Shown: in pieces, positions 47,380 to 57,742 of the stretch | Layout of the letters: each line of letters opens with the position of its first letter | Position numbering within the stretch: the stretch's first letter is position 1 | Notes under the pieces: generated by a model | Database searches by the model: none | Seen by the model: only the letters and a program-made list of their open reading frames with translations | What the model was told of the DNA's origin: nothing | Position numbers and translations under genes: made by a program | From: Buxus sempervirens | Taxonomy: Eukaryota; Streptophyta; Magnoliopsida; Buxales; Buxaceae | Assembly (NCBI GenBank): GCA_947561395.2 | Contig: OX387191.1 | Coordinates: 34,675,439-34,739,438 of the forward strand | Direction of reading: 5' to 3' | Length of the DNA stretch: 64,000 nucleotides

Positions 47380-50002
47380 AGGGAAATGTTAAAGAGATAA
47401 CTACCTCAGACTTTTGAATGACTAGAGGATCCACTTCCTTAGTTTGCCATGGTGGTGTAAATGGTGCCAGCACAGCATGCCCTTTAAACCTATGATATTT
47501 CAAATAATTTTAGTGTCAAAGCAATGTGAAACTACATTATTTATTTTGTAGAAATAAATATATGCATGTTTTCAGTCGTACATTGTAAAATTTGAAATTA
47601 AATGGAATCCAATTAACACTTAATTAACTTTGAAAGCAAAAGAATCCAATTCATCAATCTAGCTTTTGAAAATGTATGCTCATCCAGAAGCTAGCTTGTG
47701 ACCCAAAGATTCTTGAAAAATGATGATTGACATGAGACTTCAAATTTTTTAAACACAAGAAGATATTATCCTTTATGATTTCTTCGATATGCCAAAACTG
47801 CTAAATTACTTGTAAAAATTAAAAAAAAAAAATCATGAAGGAAAATTTGTGAAATCACTGAGGACTTATTTTGGTCATCTCCCATTTCTCTTTTGGTGGA
47901 AAGGTCAAACACTAAAAGCTATGAATAAATTGAGTTTTACAGTGTAATAAGAACCTTAATGAGTCGCATGAATAGTAAGAGAATAAATGATGGGGACTAA
48001 AATACAAAACAGTATAAATTCACTATTTATTTTAAGCTATCTGGTTCACCTATCATAGGCAAGTCAGCAAAAGATAGAATTGACTAATTAACTTAAATAA
48101 TAGTTTATAAGAATGCATTATAGAAATCAGAATTTCTCATAATCGAACATGACCGTCCAAAACTCGAAAAAAAAACCCATCAAAAATTTTCTTATAGCGG
48201 TTTATAAAGAGTTAATTGTTTAGAAAATGATGTGATGTGGTTAATATACACATCATTAGCTAGTCTGGGTACTTATAATCTCATGGAGCTTATATGGAAA
48301 TAGGCTTCAAATCCTAGAATCAAAATTTTGGTTATCTCCTAAAAAAATGCATTTCATGCCATGAAGTACCTCAATGTGGTCTTTGAAGAGCCAAGTACAT
48401 AATTTTCTGGAAGGAAAGGAATTGTAGAGTTTTCAAGAACAAATATACCCCTAAACATGAGAGTCAAAGTATTATTTTGATGCAGGTGGTTAATCGAATT
48501 GAAACATTCAAATGGGAATTGAAGGACAACGACAGAAACAGGAAAACTGTGGAAGAATGGGGTAATCGGTGCTTTGGAAGTTTAACCAGACAAGGCTTTT
48601 GGGTACTGTTTTGGTCCTCTGTTTGGGGTCCCCTGTTATGTTATGAATATGATAATAGTTAATTTTTACAGCTTAAGGTTAGGTAGGAAAAGCATGTACA
48701 TCCTATCCTTGTTTTTGTAATCTCTGTTGGAAATACTAATACAAACTTACCTTTTTCCACACAAAAAAAGTACATAATTTTCATTTTCTATCTTGAGAGG
48801 TCTTGTGAGTAATTAAAGTAAGAATTAAAAAAATGAAATGTATGATTGAAACTCATAATAAAAGTCAACTTTTTACACTGAAACTCAATTTGAAGAAATA
48901 AAATCCAAATATATATCTTCTTGTGGAAAAGGCAAACAAAAAATACTGAAAATCTTCCCAATATATACAAAAATATAAGTATGTTCTCTTGGATTCTATG
49001 GCTTACATATGCTTGTATAGCCATGCTTAAATCATATTAAGATGTAAGTTCTAATATAAGAAGTCATGTATAACAGGAAACAGAACAAACCCTTGGCTAT
49101 CTGGTAATTCCATATCCTCTTGTTGCAAGGATGCCATTGTACTCTTCCATCGAGCAAAAACTTTTGGGTCAAGTAAATTCTCCTTAGGACTTCCCCCAGC
49201 TATATATTTTTTCAAACTTGAGCTTGCCTGCCAAATAGATGCAAGAAAAACACATTAATTAGACAAATAAGCCTTCTCATCCCTTTGTTAAACTTTGTTT
49301 CACACCAAAATCCTCTTATACAATAAGGGAGATGACGACTCTCTTTTTAGCTTTGTAAAAAGGACTTTTGGTCGTTTGTATATGGCTAAACCTACAAATA
49401 TATAACTAAAAAATGTTTTTGTGAGAGGCTCTTCCAATATCTTTTCCAAGTTCAGCCTGATCCATATATGTGGTAAAAAGTTCATCAAAATACTGGGCTG
49501 TCCCATTCAATGTAGCCCAACCCACTGCCAACCAGACTCTCATCTTAGCAACTACCATGAGACCTACAGTGAAACTTTTTAACCAGAGAGAGAGAGAGAG
49601 AGAGAGAGAGATATTTCATACAAATCTTTGAACACGTAAATCAAAATAAGCAAAGAGGTAGGAATGTGGAGTAATAACTGTAGATAACTAGTGGGTTATA
49701 GACAAAGAGGTAGCAAATCATGGATTATAGACAAAAGTTATAAATCAAACAAAAGAAGCAGAAAGTAGAAGTAGCTAGTGGGTATTTAGAAAGGTAGAAG
49801 AGAAAACATGATGGTGTGTTTAAGAAGAAAGCCTTCCACTGATGGTTTTCTTGGTCCAACTGCTACGATGAACCTTGAAGTGGTGCTTTTTCACAGAATT
49901 GACAACTGAACTAGAGACCCAGTTTGAGTACTTGAGTAATGGGGTCTGAGAAATTGGTACCTGGTTTCTCAGGCTAGAACTAGCAAGGCTCTTGACAAAC
50001 AT
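43562..50002 (-). CDS. GABA transaminase-like class III aminotransferase, mitochondrial, 19 coding exons
   Basis: PLP enzyme family that moves the amino group of GABA to pyruvate or glyoxylate in mitochondria. CDS exons: 50002-49961, 49227-49091, 47489-47405, 47250-47178, 47094-46997, 46722-46630, 46414-46341, 46254-46216, 46104-46016, 45926-45850, 45759-45685, 45592-45545, 45458-45375, 45279-45192, 45083-45005, 44650-44560, 44469-44391, 43873-43758, 43675-43562. All introns are GT..AG, phases agree, giving 526 codons and TAG. The start [14 protein letters not shown] is a likely presequence; homology to the captured copy supports this ATG rather than one at 50131. D309 and the PLP lysine K338 (LAK) are present. 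Odd: the usual GSEAND reads VSDAND (V169, D171), and the region after K338 ([20 protein letters not shown]) departs from typical GABA-T, so the substrate may differ. Confidence 0.9.
44000..44345. mobile_element. MITE-like repeat in the last-but-one intron of the aminotransferase gene
   Basis: The block between exon 18 and exon 17 carries CACCCCTAATGGTTAG at its left and GGGGCGGGTTATGGTTT at its right with internal GGTTAGGG words, similar in style to the unit at 10553-10856. TSD not found. Confidence 0.3.
47340..47378 (+). repeat. 39-nt uninterrupted G tract in an intron
   Basis: A pure G run follows a CTTTT-rich stretch; on the sense strand of the aminotransferase gene it is C39, located 26 nt past the donor of exon 3 (47405). 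Such a length is rare in plant DNA and could reflect a real homopolymer or an assembly problem. Confidence 0.9.
48408..48767 (+). mobile_element. 5'-truncated LINE (L1-type) insertion, 15-bp TSD
   Basis: A 360-bp insertion in intron 2 of the aminotransferase gene, antisense to it. It is flanked by AAGTACATAATTTTC at 48393-48407 and 48768-48782 and ends in a short A run. The frame encodes [13 protein letters not shown] then [11 protein letters not shown] and NRCFG with a stop at 48662, the C-terminal tail of plant L1-type reverse transcriptases (a W-x-E-R-N motif). Severe 5' truncation, A tail and long TSD are the marks of target-primed reverse transcription. Confidence 0.8.
49579..49611 (+). 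repeat. (GA)n microsatellite
   Basis: About 16 AG units in intron 1 of the aminotransferase gene. Confidence 0.9.
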
Positions 50003-50909
50003 CTTTGATCTCCACAAATTACAAAGATCTATGGAGTGGAGGAGATTTTGCTTGAGGAACTGTCTTGTTTCTTCATTAGCTGAGAAGCTTTTATAAAGGA
50101 GCTTGTTATAGTGACAAGCCAGTAATTCCAAATGATTACCTCATCAAAAAGAAAAGAAGAAGAAGAGACAAAAATAAATAAATAAGGAACTAAATTACAT
50201 TTAAACTGGTTAACCCACATGTATAAGCATTTTAAACATTCTGGGACGGAAATGCCCTTCCTCTTTAAATGTAAAACGGCGTATCCAGGTTAATACATGT
50301 TTTACCAAAAAAAAAAGGTTAATACATGTGGTTCAAACCAAAACAATCATGATAAACCAGCCAGTTCAATCAATTTTTTGCAGGGCCGCCTATCCAGTTT
50401 TGACCGAGATCATTGAGATGTCTAGACAGTGGTTCGACCAATTGCTCTGGTCGACGTTCAAAACCTCATATTACCGGTTTGACAATGCCTACAACCTTTA
50501 ATTGCGGCGGTTGGTGTAGTTTGATTCAGATGCTAACACATGTAGCATCCAACGGTTGTAAAGTTTTTGTTTTTAGAAAAAAAATTTTATTTAAAAAAGC
50601 TTAATCGTGAGATGTTTCACGTGGTAGTATCTCATGACCTTACGCCCAATGGATAACAGAAGTAAATGGTGGCAGAAGATCTCATCTCACCAATATCAGC
50701 TAATATGTACAGACTAATATCATCTGGTATTTATCATGCTATAGGTTAGTACATGTTGTACTGGCTGGTAGGACTCAGTATCGGTTGAGATTTAAAACCA
50801 CGACTTTGGTTCAATTTATAAAAACAATGGTTCAATGAACCATCATATCCTTGCAAGAGAAACAGATTTGTGTAGATGCCTCTGTAAAATAAAGAAGTAG
50901 AGTGTAGTG
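50003..50909 (-). promoter_or_regulatory. Upstream region of the aminotransferase gene
   Basis: Sequence 5' of the start codon on the minus strand. TTTATAAAGG/CCTTTATAAA at about 50090-50100 may be a TATA box about 95 nt before the ATG. Further upstream (50220-50900) no gene or clear element is seen. Confidence 0.35.
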
Positions 50910-50975
50910 GTGAAACCGTTTGATCTGTCTTCAGATAAAATCCAATCTACCTTAAGATAGATCAAACGGTTTCGC
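50910..50975. repeat. 22-nt perfect-style hairpin, miRNA-like size
   Basis: Arms 50910-50931 (GTGAAACCGTTTGATCTGTC and two more bases) and 50954-50975 pair with two mismatches around a 22-nt loop. Pairing does not extend clearly outside. It could be a MITE remnant or a foldback precursor. The following DNA to 51360 has no recognised gene. Confidence 0.5.
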
Positions 50976-51360
50976 TTAGGTAGGACCTTTGGATTATGTT
51001 CCTTAAGTAGCAGGTTAACACCACGAAATGGAATAAATAAATAAACAGACACTTTTTAAATAGTTAAAACTGATGAAAATGGCTTGTAAATTAAATTGTT
51101 TCAAAGGGTAATTTCGTTATAGAAAATTAAGTTTCGACTTACATGTACACTTGTGGGTAATTTGGAGTCATGCAGTAGATTTGACGAAATAAGTGTCGTG
51201 TGCCCACGTGATCCTCGTTTGCTCGATTTTTCGATCCCACGAGCCTTGCCCCCAACATCAATGCACGCAAATATAAAATGACCAAAGAAATATTCTTGAC
51301 TTGACATTAACAAAAAAAAGCAGTCTTGATTTGAATTCTAGACCCAAAAGAGACAAAAAA

Positions 51361-51365
51361 AAAAG

Positions 51366-51400
<35 letters not shown>

Positions 51401-51637
51401 CAAAAAGGCCAAATTGTTTTTCTTTGTGTTCGCTAGGGATCATGTAGTATGCAAAAATAGACCTTACGAAGTATAAGATCAATTAAGCACCGAGAAGATG
51501 CCATCAATCACTTGGTTGAAAACGGTTAGTGAAAAGTTTCTTGGGGTTCTTAGTTCTTACACTCAAATGATCTTCAATCATACTTTAAACCCTCATGGAT
51601 TTTACCAAATAATAATAATAATAATAATAATAATAAT
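51361..51637. repeat. Poly(A) run and (AAT)n microsatellite
   Basis: An A-rich run at 51361-51398 (33 uninterrupted A) and an AAT repeat at 51609-51637. Between them ordinary AT-rich DNA. Confidence 0.9.
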
Positions 51638-51650
51638 CTATAAAATATAA

Positions 51651-51935
51651 TCTATACTATATCTAACGCGAGAAGGCTCCTTGGGAAGTGTGCCTAAAAC
51701 AATTAACTTCTTTTCCAAAATGCCCATGCCTTGCGTAGTTTGGGATTCCAATAATACAGGGCTATAACAATCTAAACTTAGCATTTTCATTCAAAGCCCA
51801 ATCAGTTTGTAACTGCTCCCCCACTACCCCTCTCTCTATTCCCTTTCTCTACGTGCAGTACTGCACGTGCAGCCCTATTAGTATTATATAACGAGAATAG
51901 ACCCCTTGGGAAGTGTGCCAATAATTATATACGAA
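51651..51935 (+). mobile_element. Helitron-like fragments, two tandem 5'-like heads
   Basis: TCTATACTATATCTAACGCG at 51651, preceded by A, followed by AGAAGGCTCCTTGGGAAGTG, resembles a plant Helitron 5' end. A similar head (TATTATATAACGAGAATAG then CCCTTGGGAAGTGTGCC) recurs at about 51882. Between them lies the perfect palindrome ACGTGCAGTACTGCACGT at about 51850-51867, suitable as a 3' hairpin, but no clean CTRR follows it. Likely one small degraded Helitron next to the start of a second. Confidence 0.4.
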
Positions 51936-53080
51936 TTCCCCGAAAAGCCATTACTGTTCGTTTGATAATGCATGGTTATTGCCCATGCGTCCTACCAGTA
52001 ATGATAATAGTACGACGATAATGATAATAATGATAGTGATCATAATAATAATAGATAAAATAAAATAAACCCCTTTTAAGATAAGAGGACCCGGAAACAC
52101 AATCCCAGTAGGTGGTATCACGGTACCATTGGATATTGTTCCAAAGGAAATGTGTCCACTTATATTTTACAGTCCTATTAATTTATTTTCCTTTCTCATC
52201 TTATTTTCATTTTAGAATCTGGGGCCCATTCTTTGCTATCGGAACATGTATCATTTTAATTTGTCTTTGAAATATAGGCCCACTCTTCGCCATCATAAGC
52301 CAAAAAAGAAAGAAAGAGAGAAGGCTCTTCAATAAAATAAATAAACAAATAAGAAGATAGAAAAAACCAAGGGAGAAAAAACAAGGGAGTCCTCATAATA
52401 GCTGTTTGCATATTAAATTAACGTAGTCCGTCATTGAAGGGTTGGATGATATCGTTTTGCCTCTAGATAAGACAAAAGTTCTTCAATTTTCTACCTCTCT
52501 AAGATTCGTCGTCCACTTGGCAATTATTCCTTGAGGCATGGTACAATAAGTAGATGGGATCCGTGTTGAAACGAATTCAGAAATGTTGGAATTGAATCAA
52601 TTAATCTCAATTCACAACATGCACTTCAATGTTGAGATCTAGAGAGAGAAGAAGAGAAAGAGAGAGAATAACAAAAATTCAAATTAAGAACCTTTCAATG
52701 TTACATAGCAATAATTCCAGAAAGAAAACAAAAGAGCTTTCAAATTTATTTGTTTGGTCGTGGGTATCTTTTTGTCCTATTAATCGCTTTATATTTTTAG
52801 TCTGTTTTGGGCTGTATTAGGTTCTAGTCCAATTTTCCTTTTATTTAACAGACCTCTGAGAATGAGTCTACAGAGGCAAACTTATCTGAAAGCCTATCTT
52901 AACCATTCTGGGCCTTGGTTGGGGCCCAAATCCTTCGAAGGTTAAATATTTTCCCTAGTTTGTATTACTTTATTTGAAGTTAATATTTATCTAACAAAAT
53001 GGATAAAAATCAGAATTTTTAGAGTTTTTTGCAAGTTGTACGGTATGCAAAGCACGGTTCAACTTTTTTTTTTTTTAATA
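51936..53080. other. Intergenic DNA, no gene recognised
   Basis: Contains ATA/ATG repeats at 52005-52065, a hairpin at 52113-52128 with a relative at 41794-41813, and a TATGCAAAGCACGG phrase at 53044 that recalls a Helitron end without a matching terminus. No coding signal. Confidence 0.4.
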
Positions 53081-53084
53081 CAAA

Positions 53085-53571
53085 AATCAGAATATAATTA
53101 CTACTTTGATCCAGAGTTAAAGAAACGGGGAGTGGTTCTCCCCAAAACATCATCCAGCACTGATCTATTAATTGATTCCCATACCCTCTTTATCCAAAAA
53201 CAGGGATAGTTGTCGTGGACAAAATTTGCCGGTCTGTCCGCTACCTGATTAGCCTCCCTGTAAATCTTTCATATCTTGAAGGAAAGGAAGAAGTTGCAGA
53301 GATGGTAGGCTTCTTTGATGAGGAGTTCTATCTTCCAGGAATCACAAGACTGATTTTGGAGACTATTGATGATCACTTGGGAGTCACTTTCAATCCAAAT
53401 ACTGATTTTGGAGACTATTGATGATCACTTGGGAGTCACTCACTTTCAATCCAAATACTGATTTTGGAGACTATTGATGATCACTTGGGAGTCACTTTCA
53501 ATCCAAATACGCTTGCAATTTAGGGCTAACGTCATCTTTAGACCTTCCACCAAGGAATTCGCTTTTGCTAT
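53085..53571 (-). pseudogene. LINE RNase H domain fragment, interrupted by the Tat element
   Basis: Reading leftward from 53571 the translation gives AKANSLVEGLKMTLAL, then RIWIESDSQVIINSLQN, and later IYREANQVADRPANFVHD. This is the RNase H-like domain (RVT_3) found at the C-terminus of plant L1-type polyproteins: the glutamate helix, ESDSQ and the EANxxAD motif. A stop interrupts it near 53270. The gypsy LTR starts exactly within the N-terminal part of this domain, so the rest of the LINE is displaced beyond the retrotransposon. A 52/56-bp tandem triplication lies within. Confidence 0.65.
53349..53510. repeat. Tandem triplication of about 52 bp within the LINE fragment
   Basis: Units start at 53349, 53401 and 53457, each beginning ACTGATTTTGGAGACTATTG. 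The second carries an extra CACT. The two added units total 108 bp, a multiple of three. Confidence 0.92.
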
Positions 53572-55389
53572 TGTAGACACCCCAAATTACACTGCCAAAT
53601 GAGAAAATAATAAAAACATGTAATTAGAGCTTAAAACAGGTCAAAAAGGCCTAAAAATAGAATGAACAGGCTTTGCCCGTATTGGCTTCACGGGCCGATC
53701 TCGCCCGCAAAATATCTACGGGCAGGCGCGCCCGTAGTACCAATACGGTCACCATTGGACCGTAGTGCATTTACGGTCATTAAAGACACGTGCAAGTTTT
53801 GTCTTTCTCTCGATTTCCGAGCTCTATTTGAAGTCCAATATATCTTTAAACGAGCGAATTACGTCTTTTATTCGCTCAAGTCACCTTGGTTGGCTATGGA
53901 TGGGCATTATCTCTGTATTTCACTCTATCCTGAGAATCAGGATATATCCTTCTGGACCAGCCTTGCCCCTGGGTGTGTCTATAAATAGAGGGTCATTCCT
54001 CTAGCTAAAGGCCACGAAATTTTGAAGTCTAAGGAACTCCAAGGAACTCCAAGAGAAGGAAAGGAATCCCTGCTGCTCTGCCTGCTCAATCCAGGTAAGT
54101 CCCCTATCCCTTGTTATTTTCTGTCTTCAATTCTAGATGTAATAGGATCATCTCTATTGCTGTAGAATAAGGCCATATCTGTTTTTGTATTCCTAAACTT
54201 GTCTCTAAGTACCTCAAGGGTCTCTCTAGCCGTAAAACGTGAAGAGAGAACTAGAGGAAAGGGGAACAGGTGGATCCCTAGAATAGAACCCCATATCTGT
54301 TTTTTTTTTCATAGAATAAGGCCTGTGATTGTGTTTGTGTAACCAAACCTATCTCCAAGTACCTCAAGAGTCTCTCTAGCCGTAAAACGTGAAGAGAGAA
54401 CTAGGGGAAAGGGGAACAGGTGGATCCGTAGGGTAGACCCCCATGTGCTCTAATTTGTGAGATGTGATTGCGTTGAATATCCTGATCATGTTTTAATGCT
54501 TTTTATGATATATCTGAATGAATTATATGAATCTATGATGTTTATAGCATGAGATCCCCACTTTTTGATAAAATTTGGATTTTTGCCACTTTTGCACCTA
54601 CAGCACTGTTTTCGTGATTTTTGTGATTTTAGGCTAGGACCTTGGATTTATCATTATAAATATGGTAGATTTGAATCCAAAAGCCTGAAAGTAAATTCTA
54701 GGGTTTCATGAGATGATTTTTAAATCGTTTTTCATTATTGAGAGAAGACCCTACGGTCTAAGTTCTCCCCTTTTGGTGTTTTTCATCAACGTGGGTATTT
54801 TTGGTTTTGATTTTCAGATTTAATGTGAAATTTGGACTTTATCTATGTCCTGGACTATTCAAGTTCAATTTTGAAATATTTTATAAAAATCATATTTTTC
54901 TGGATTTCTAGAATTTTGACTTGAAGCCAGATTTTTGGATTTTTCACTTTAAATTGATTTTATTGGATTTTATCTCAATTTTGTTTTGATCATGAAACCC
55001 TAGGAATGGTATGATCATATTTGATAGTTCTGGATCAATCAGAATATTCATATGAAAAAAACCATATATTTTTGCCTCTTTTTTGTGATTTTGTGTGATT
55101 TTTATAGCAAGCTTTTTCCTTTAATTTAAACATGAACAATACCTGGCAACCACCTTGTGTGGATGAATAGGGGTGCCTAACACCTTCCCCTGTTCATAAC
55201 CTAATCCCCTTACCCATCTCTGGTTGTTTTTTTTAGGAGGGATATTTTGCCCTAAAAATTGCCTTTTGTGCTTATTTAATATTTTGGTGTCCATTCACAC
55301 TTAAATTGAATGGTGGCGACTCTTTGTTTAATATAATCCCGTGTGATGATTGAGGAAATCATAATTTTGATTTTTTCCCATGTCTCACA
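53572..55389 (+). repeat. 5' LTR (1,818 bp) of the Tat element
   Basis: Begins TGTAGACACCCCAAATT and ends ATGTCTCACA immediately before the primer binding site. A segment of about 145 bp (ACCTCAAG, TCTCTCTAGCCGTAAAACGT and following) occurs twice at 54200-54300 and 54360-54450. Palindromic ACGGGC..GCCCGT words lie at 53677-53740. The other LTR is outside the window, so age cannot be read. Confidence 0.85.
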
Positions 55390-55390
55390 A

Positions 55391-55409
55391 CTGGCGACTC
55401 TGCTGGGGA
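55391..55409 (+). promoter_or_regulatory. Primer binding site of the Tat element
   Basis: CTGGCGACTCTGCTGGGGAC starts one base after the LTR end. The TGGCGACTCxxCTGGGGA type of PBS is usual for Tat elements and is thought to pair with tRNA-Arg. Confidence 0.7.
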
Positions 55410-56848
55410 CTTGTGGATTTCAGCCTTTAGGTGTTTTTGTTCATGTTTTGATTTTTTGATTTGCTTGCTATTTTGTGTTCTTAAGCATGTTGAGTATGTT
55501 TTAAATCTGAATTATTGCTTAGGAATTCATGGGGGTAGAAACATGCTTAATTTTGATTTATAGGATTGTTTCTACAAACATGCGTAGGGGAGGTCCGTTT
55601 TGCTGAACCATGCTTATTTCTTGCTATATTTTTAGGATAGCATGTTTTAATTTTGAGCATGATCTCCATGATGATTTTGGGTGTATAACATGATCATATG
55701 TTTGCATGATAGATGATTTTTTTTTATGAGCATGTTTTGGGTGCTATAGGATTGCTTTATTTACTTGTTTATTTTAAATATGCTTTCCTATTATGCCTTG
55801 GTTTGTTTATGCATGGCTGCGAAAAGAGTGGCAAGGGTTTGGGACGTTGTGAATGTAACCTATGTTTACAATGCACTGTGCACCTTTTATTTTTTTTACA
55901 CGGCCTACCCTTAACCTATAGGAAGTTGAACCCAAATGTGTGTAGCTTGGCGCAACGAGGTCGATACTTCGGAAAGTGAAAGTGAAAACATTCACCTTAG
56001 AACTTTGAGCTAATGATGTGATGATAATGTGGATCTAGGATTCTGGTTATCACTAGGCTTGAGTGCTAAGTTGCCATTAAGCCAAAACCCAAAACCCCTA
56101 CGCTTGAAGGTGGAGTTACACGTTTTTGGCTAAAGTACACAATTACGTGGGAATACGGGTTTGTATGATTGTGGGAAGGCCGTGTGCATGGCTTACAAAC
56201 CAGGGCATAATGCGGATGCTATATTCAAGGTAAACAAGGTAACAAGGTAATCCTATTGTTTTGCATTATTTTCATGTCATAGGGGTGTCATGGTACCCAT
56301 GGGTTTGGGATAAAATTGGTCCCAAAATATGCATATTTTCTAAAAGTTGGTGCAGCCCATAGGAAGAGTTTCTAACTCTGTTTAGAATCAATCCTACCCT
56401 ATGTACACACAAGAGGCAACAAAAGGGTATCAAATTCTTGAGTATGATGTCAATTTGGAGGGTACATGTGCCCTCCTAAGCATGTGTTCTAACAAAAAGG
56501 CCAAAGTCCACTTTGGGACAGTTTAGAAGCTCTGCAATGGGTGAACCGTACGTTTGGATGAACAATGAAAGTGACCAAACCATGTAAAAACTGAAAAAAT
56601 ATGACAGGGTTCCGTAAGACCGCATTTAGTACACGGGCTGGGTTTGCCCGTATTTGTTATACGGGCTAGGCTCGCCCGTGTTTTCCATACGGTCACAGCT
56701 TGCTCGTAATTTGAATACGGGCAGGGCTGGACCGTACTGTGTATACGGTTTTCTCGGAATATTCAACTTTAATCAGTTTTCCCCACTAAAATCTTCATTT
56801 AACCTTTAAATAATGATAAAGGGAAACAAGTTTGAATAAAATGCTTCA

Positions 56849-56900
<52 letters not shown>

Positions 56901-56930
56901 TATATATAAAAAAAAATAGAGAAAGGTTCC
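55410..56930 (+). other. Untranslated leader of the Tat element, first part
   Basis: No gene is seen. Two ACGGGC-N7-GCCCGT hairpins lie at 56633-56651 and 56661-56679, the same kind of word as in the LTR. A (TA)n run is at 56851-56896. Confidence 0.6.
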
Positions 56931-56936
56931 TTGGGC

Positions 56937-57530
56937 TTCTGAAAGCCTTTGAATTTCAGATTTTTCAAAAAAATCCTGGGCCTCTGAAAGCCTTTGAATT
57001 TCAGATTTTTCAAAAAAATCCTGGGCCTCTGAAAGCCTTTGAATTTCAGACTTTTTCTCAAAAATCCCTGGGCCTCTGAAAGCCTTTGAATTTCAGACTT
57101 TTTCTCAAAAAACCCCGGGCCTCTGAAAGCCTTTGAATTTCAGAACTTTTGGGCCTCTGAAAGCCTTTGAATTTCAGACCTTTTTCTTTTGGGCCTCTGA
57201 AAGCCTTTGAATTTCAGAACTTTTGGGCCTCTGAAAGCCTTTGAATTTCAGAACTTTTGGGCCTCTGAAAGCCTTTGAATTTCAGACCTTTTTCTTTTGG
57301 GCCTCTGAAAGCCTTTGAATTTCAGACTTTTATCAAAAAAAAAACCCTGGGCCTCTGAAAGCCTTTGAATTTCAGACTTTTATCAAAAATCCTTGGGCCT
57401 CTGAAAGCCTCTGAATTTCAGACCTTTTCCAAAAATATCCCTGGGCTTCTGAAACCCTTTGAATTTCAGACCTTTTTTCAAAAACCCCCCGGGCCTCTGA
57501 AAGCCTTTGAATTTCAGATCTTTCTCTCTT
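56937..57530 (+). repeat. Leader minisatellite, 14 units with the core CTGAAAGCCTTTGAATTTCA
   Basis: Fourteen units keep a 27-28-bp core beginning GGGCCTCTGAAAGCC and are separated by variable T-, CT- or A-rich spacers of 7-21 bp. Each core contains CTGAAA..TTTCAG, able to form a small stem. It lies between the PBS and gag. An A-rich stretch with no coding sense follows (57575-57680). Confidence 0.95.
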
Positions 57531-57742
57531 TTGTGGGACCTGTTGGAAGCCCTAGAATATTCCAACAATTCAATTCAAAAAAAAAAAAGTAAAAGAAAAT
57601 AAAAAGAAATAAAATAAAAATAAAAAAATAAAAAAAATAAAAAAAAGAAAAAAAAAAGAAAAAAGAAGCAAATAAAGAAAAATCCAAACTCGTGTTCACC
57701 CAGCTTGCACATAGGCATTCTTAGGCATGTGAATGAGATTAA

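Noticed and set aside
47288..47503. Polyproline-containing minus-strand frame
   Set aside because: The prolines are the G39 tract, and the rest is exon 3 of the aminotransferase extended into its intron.
50003..50131. Upstream ATG at 50131 as start of the aminotransferase
   Set aside because: The ATG at 50002 aligns with exon 1 of the captured GABA-T copy (same 42-nt exon) and gives a better presequence.
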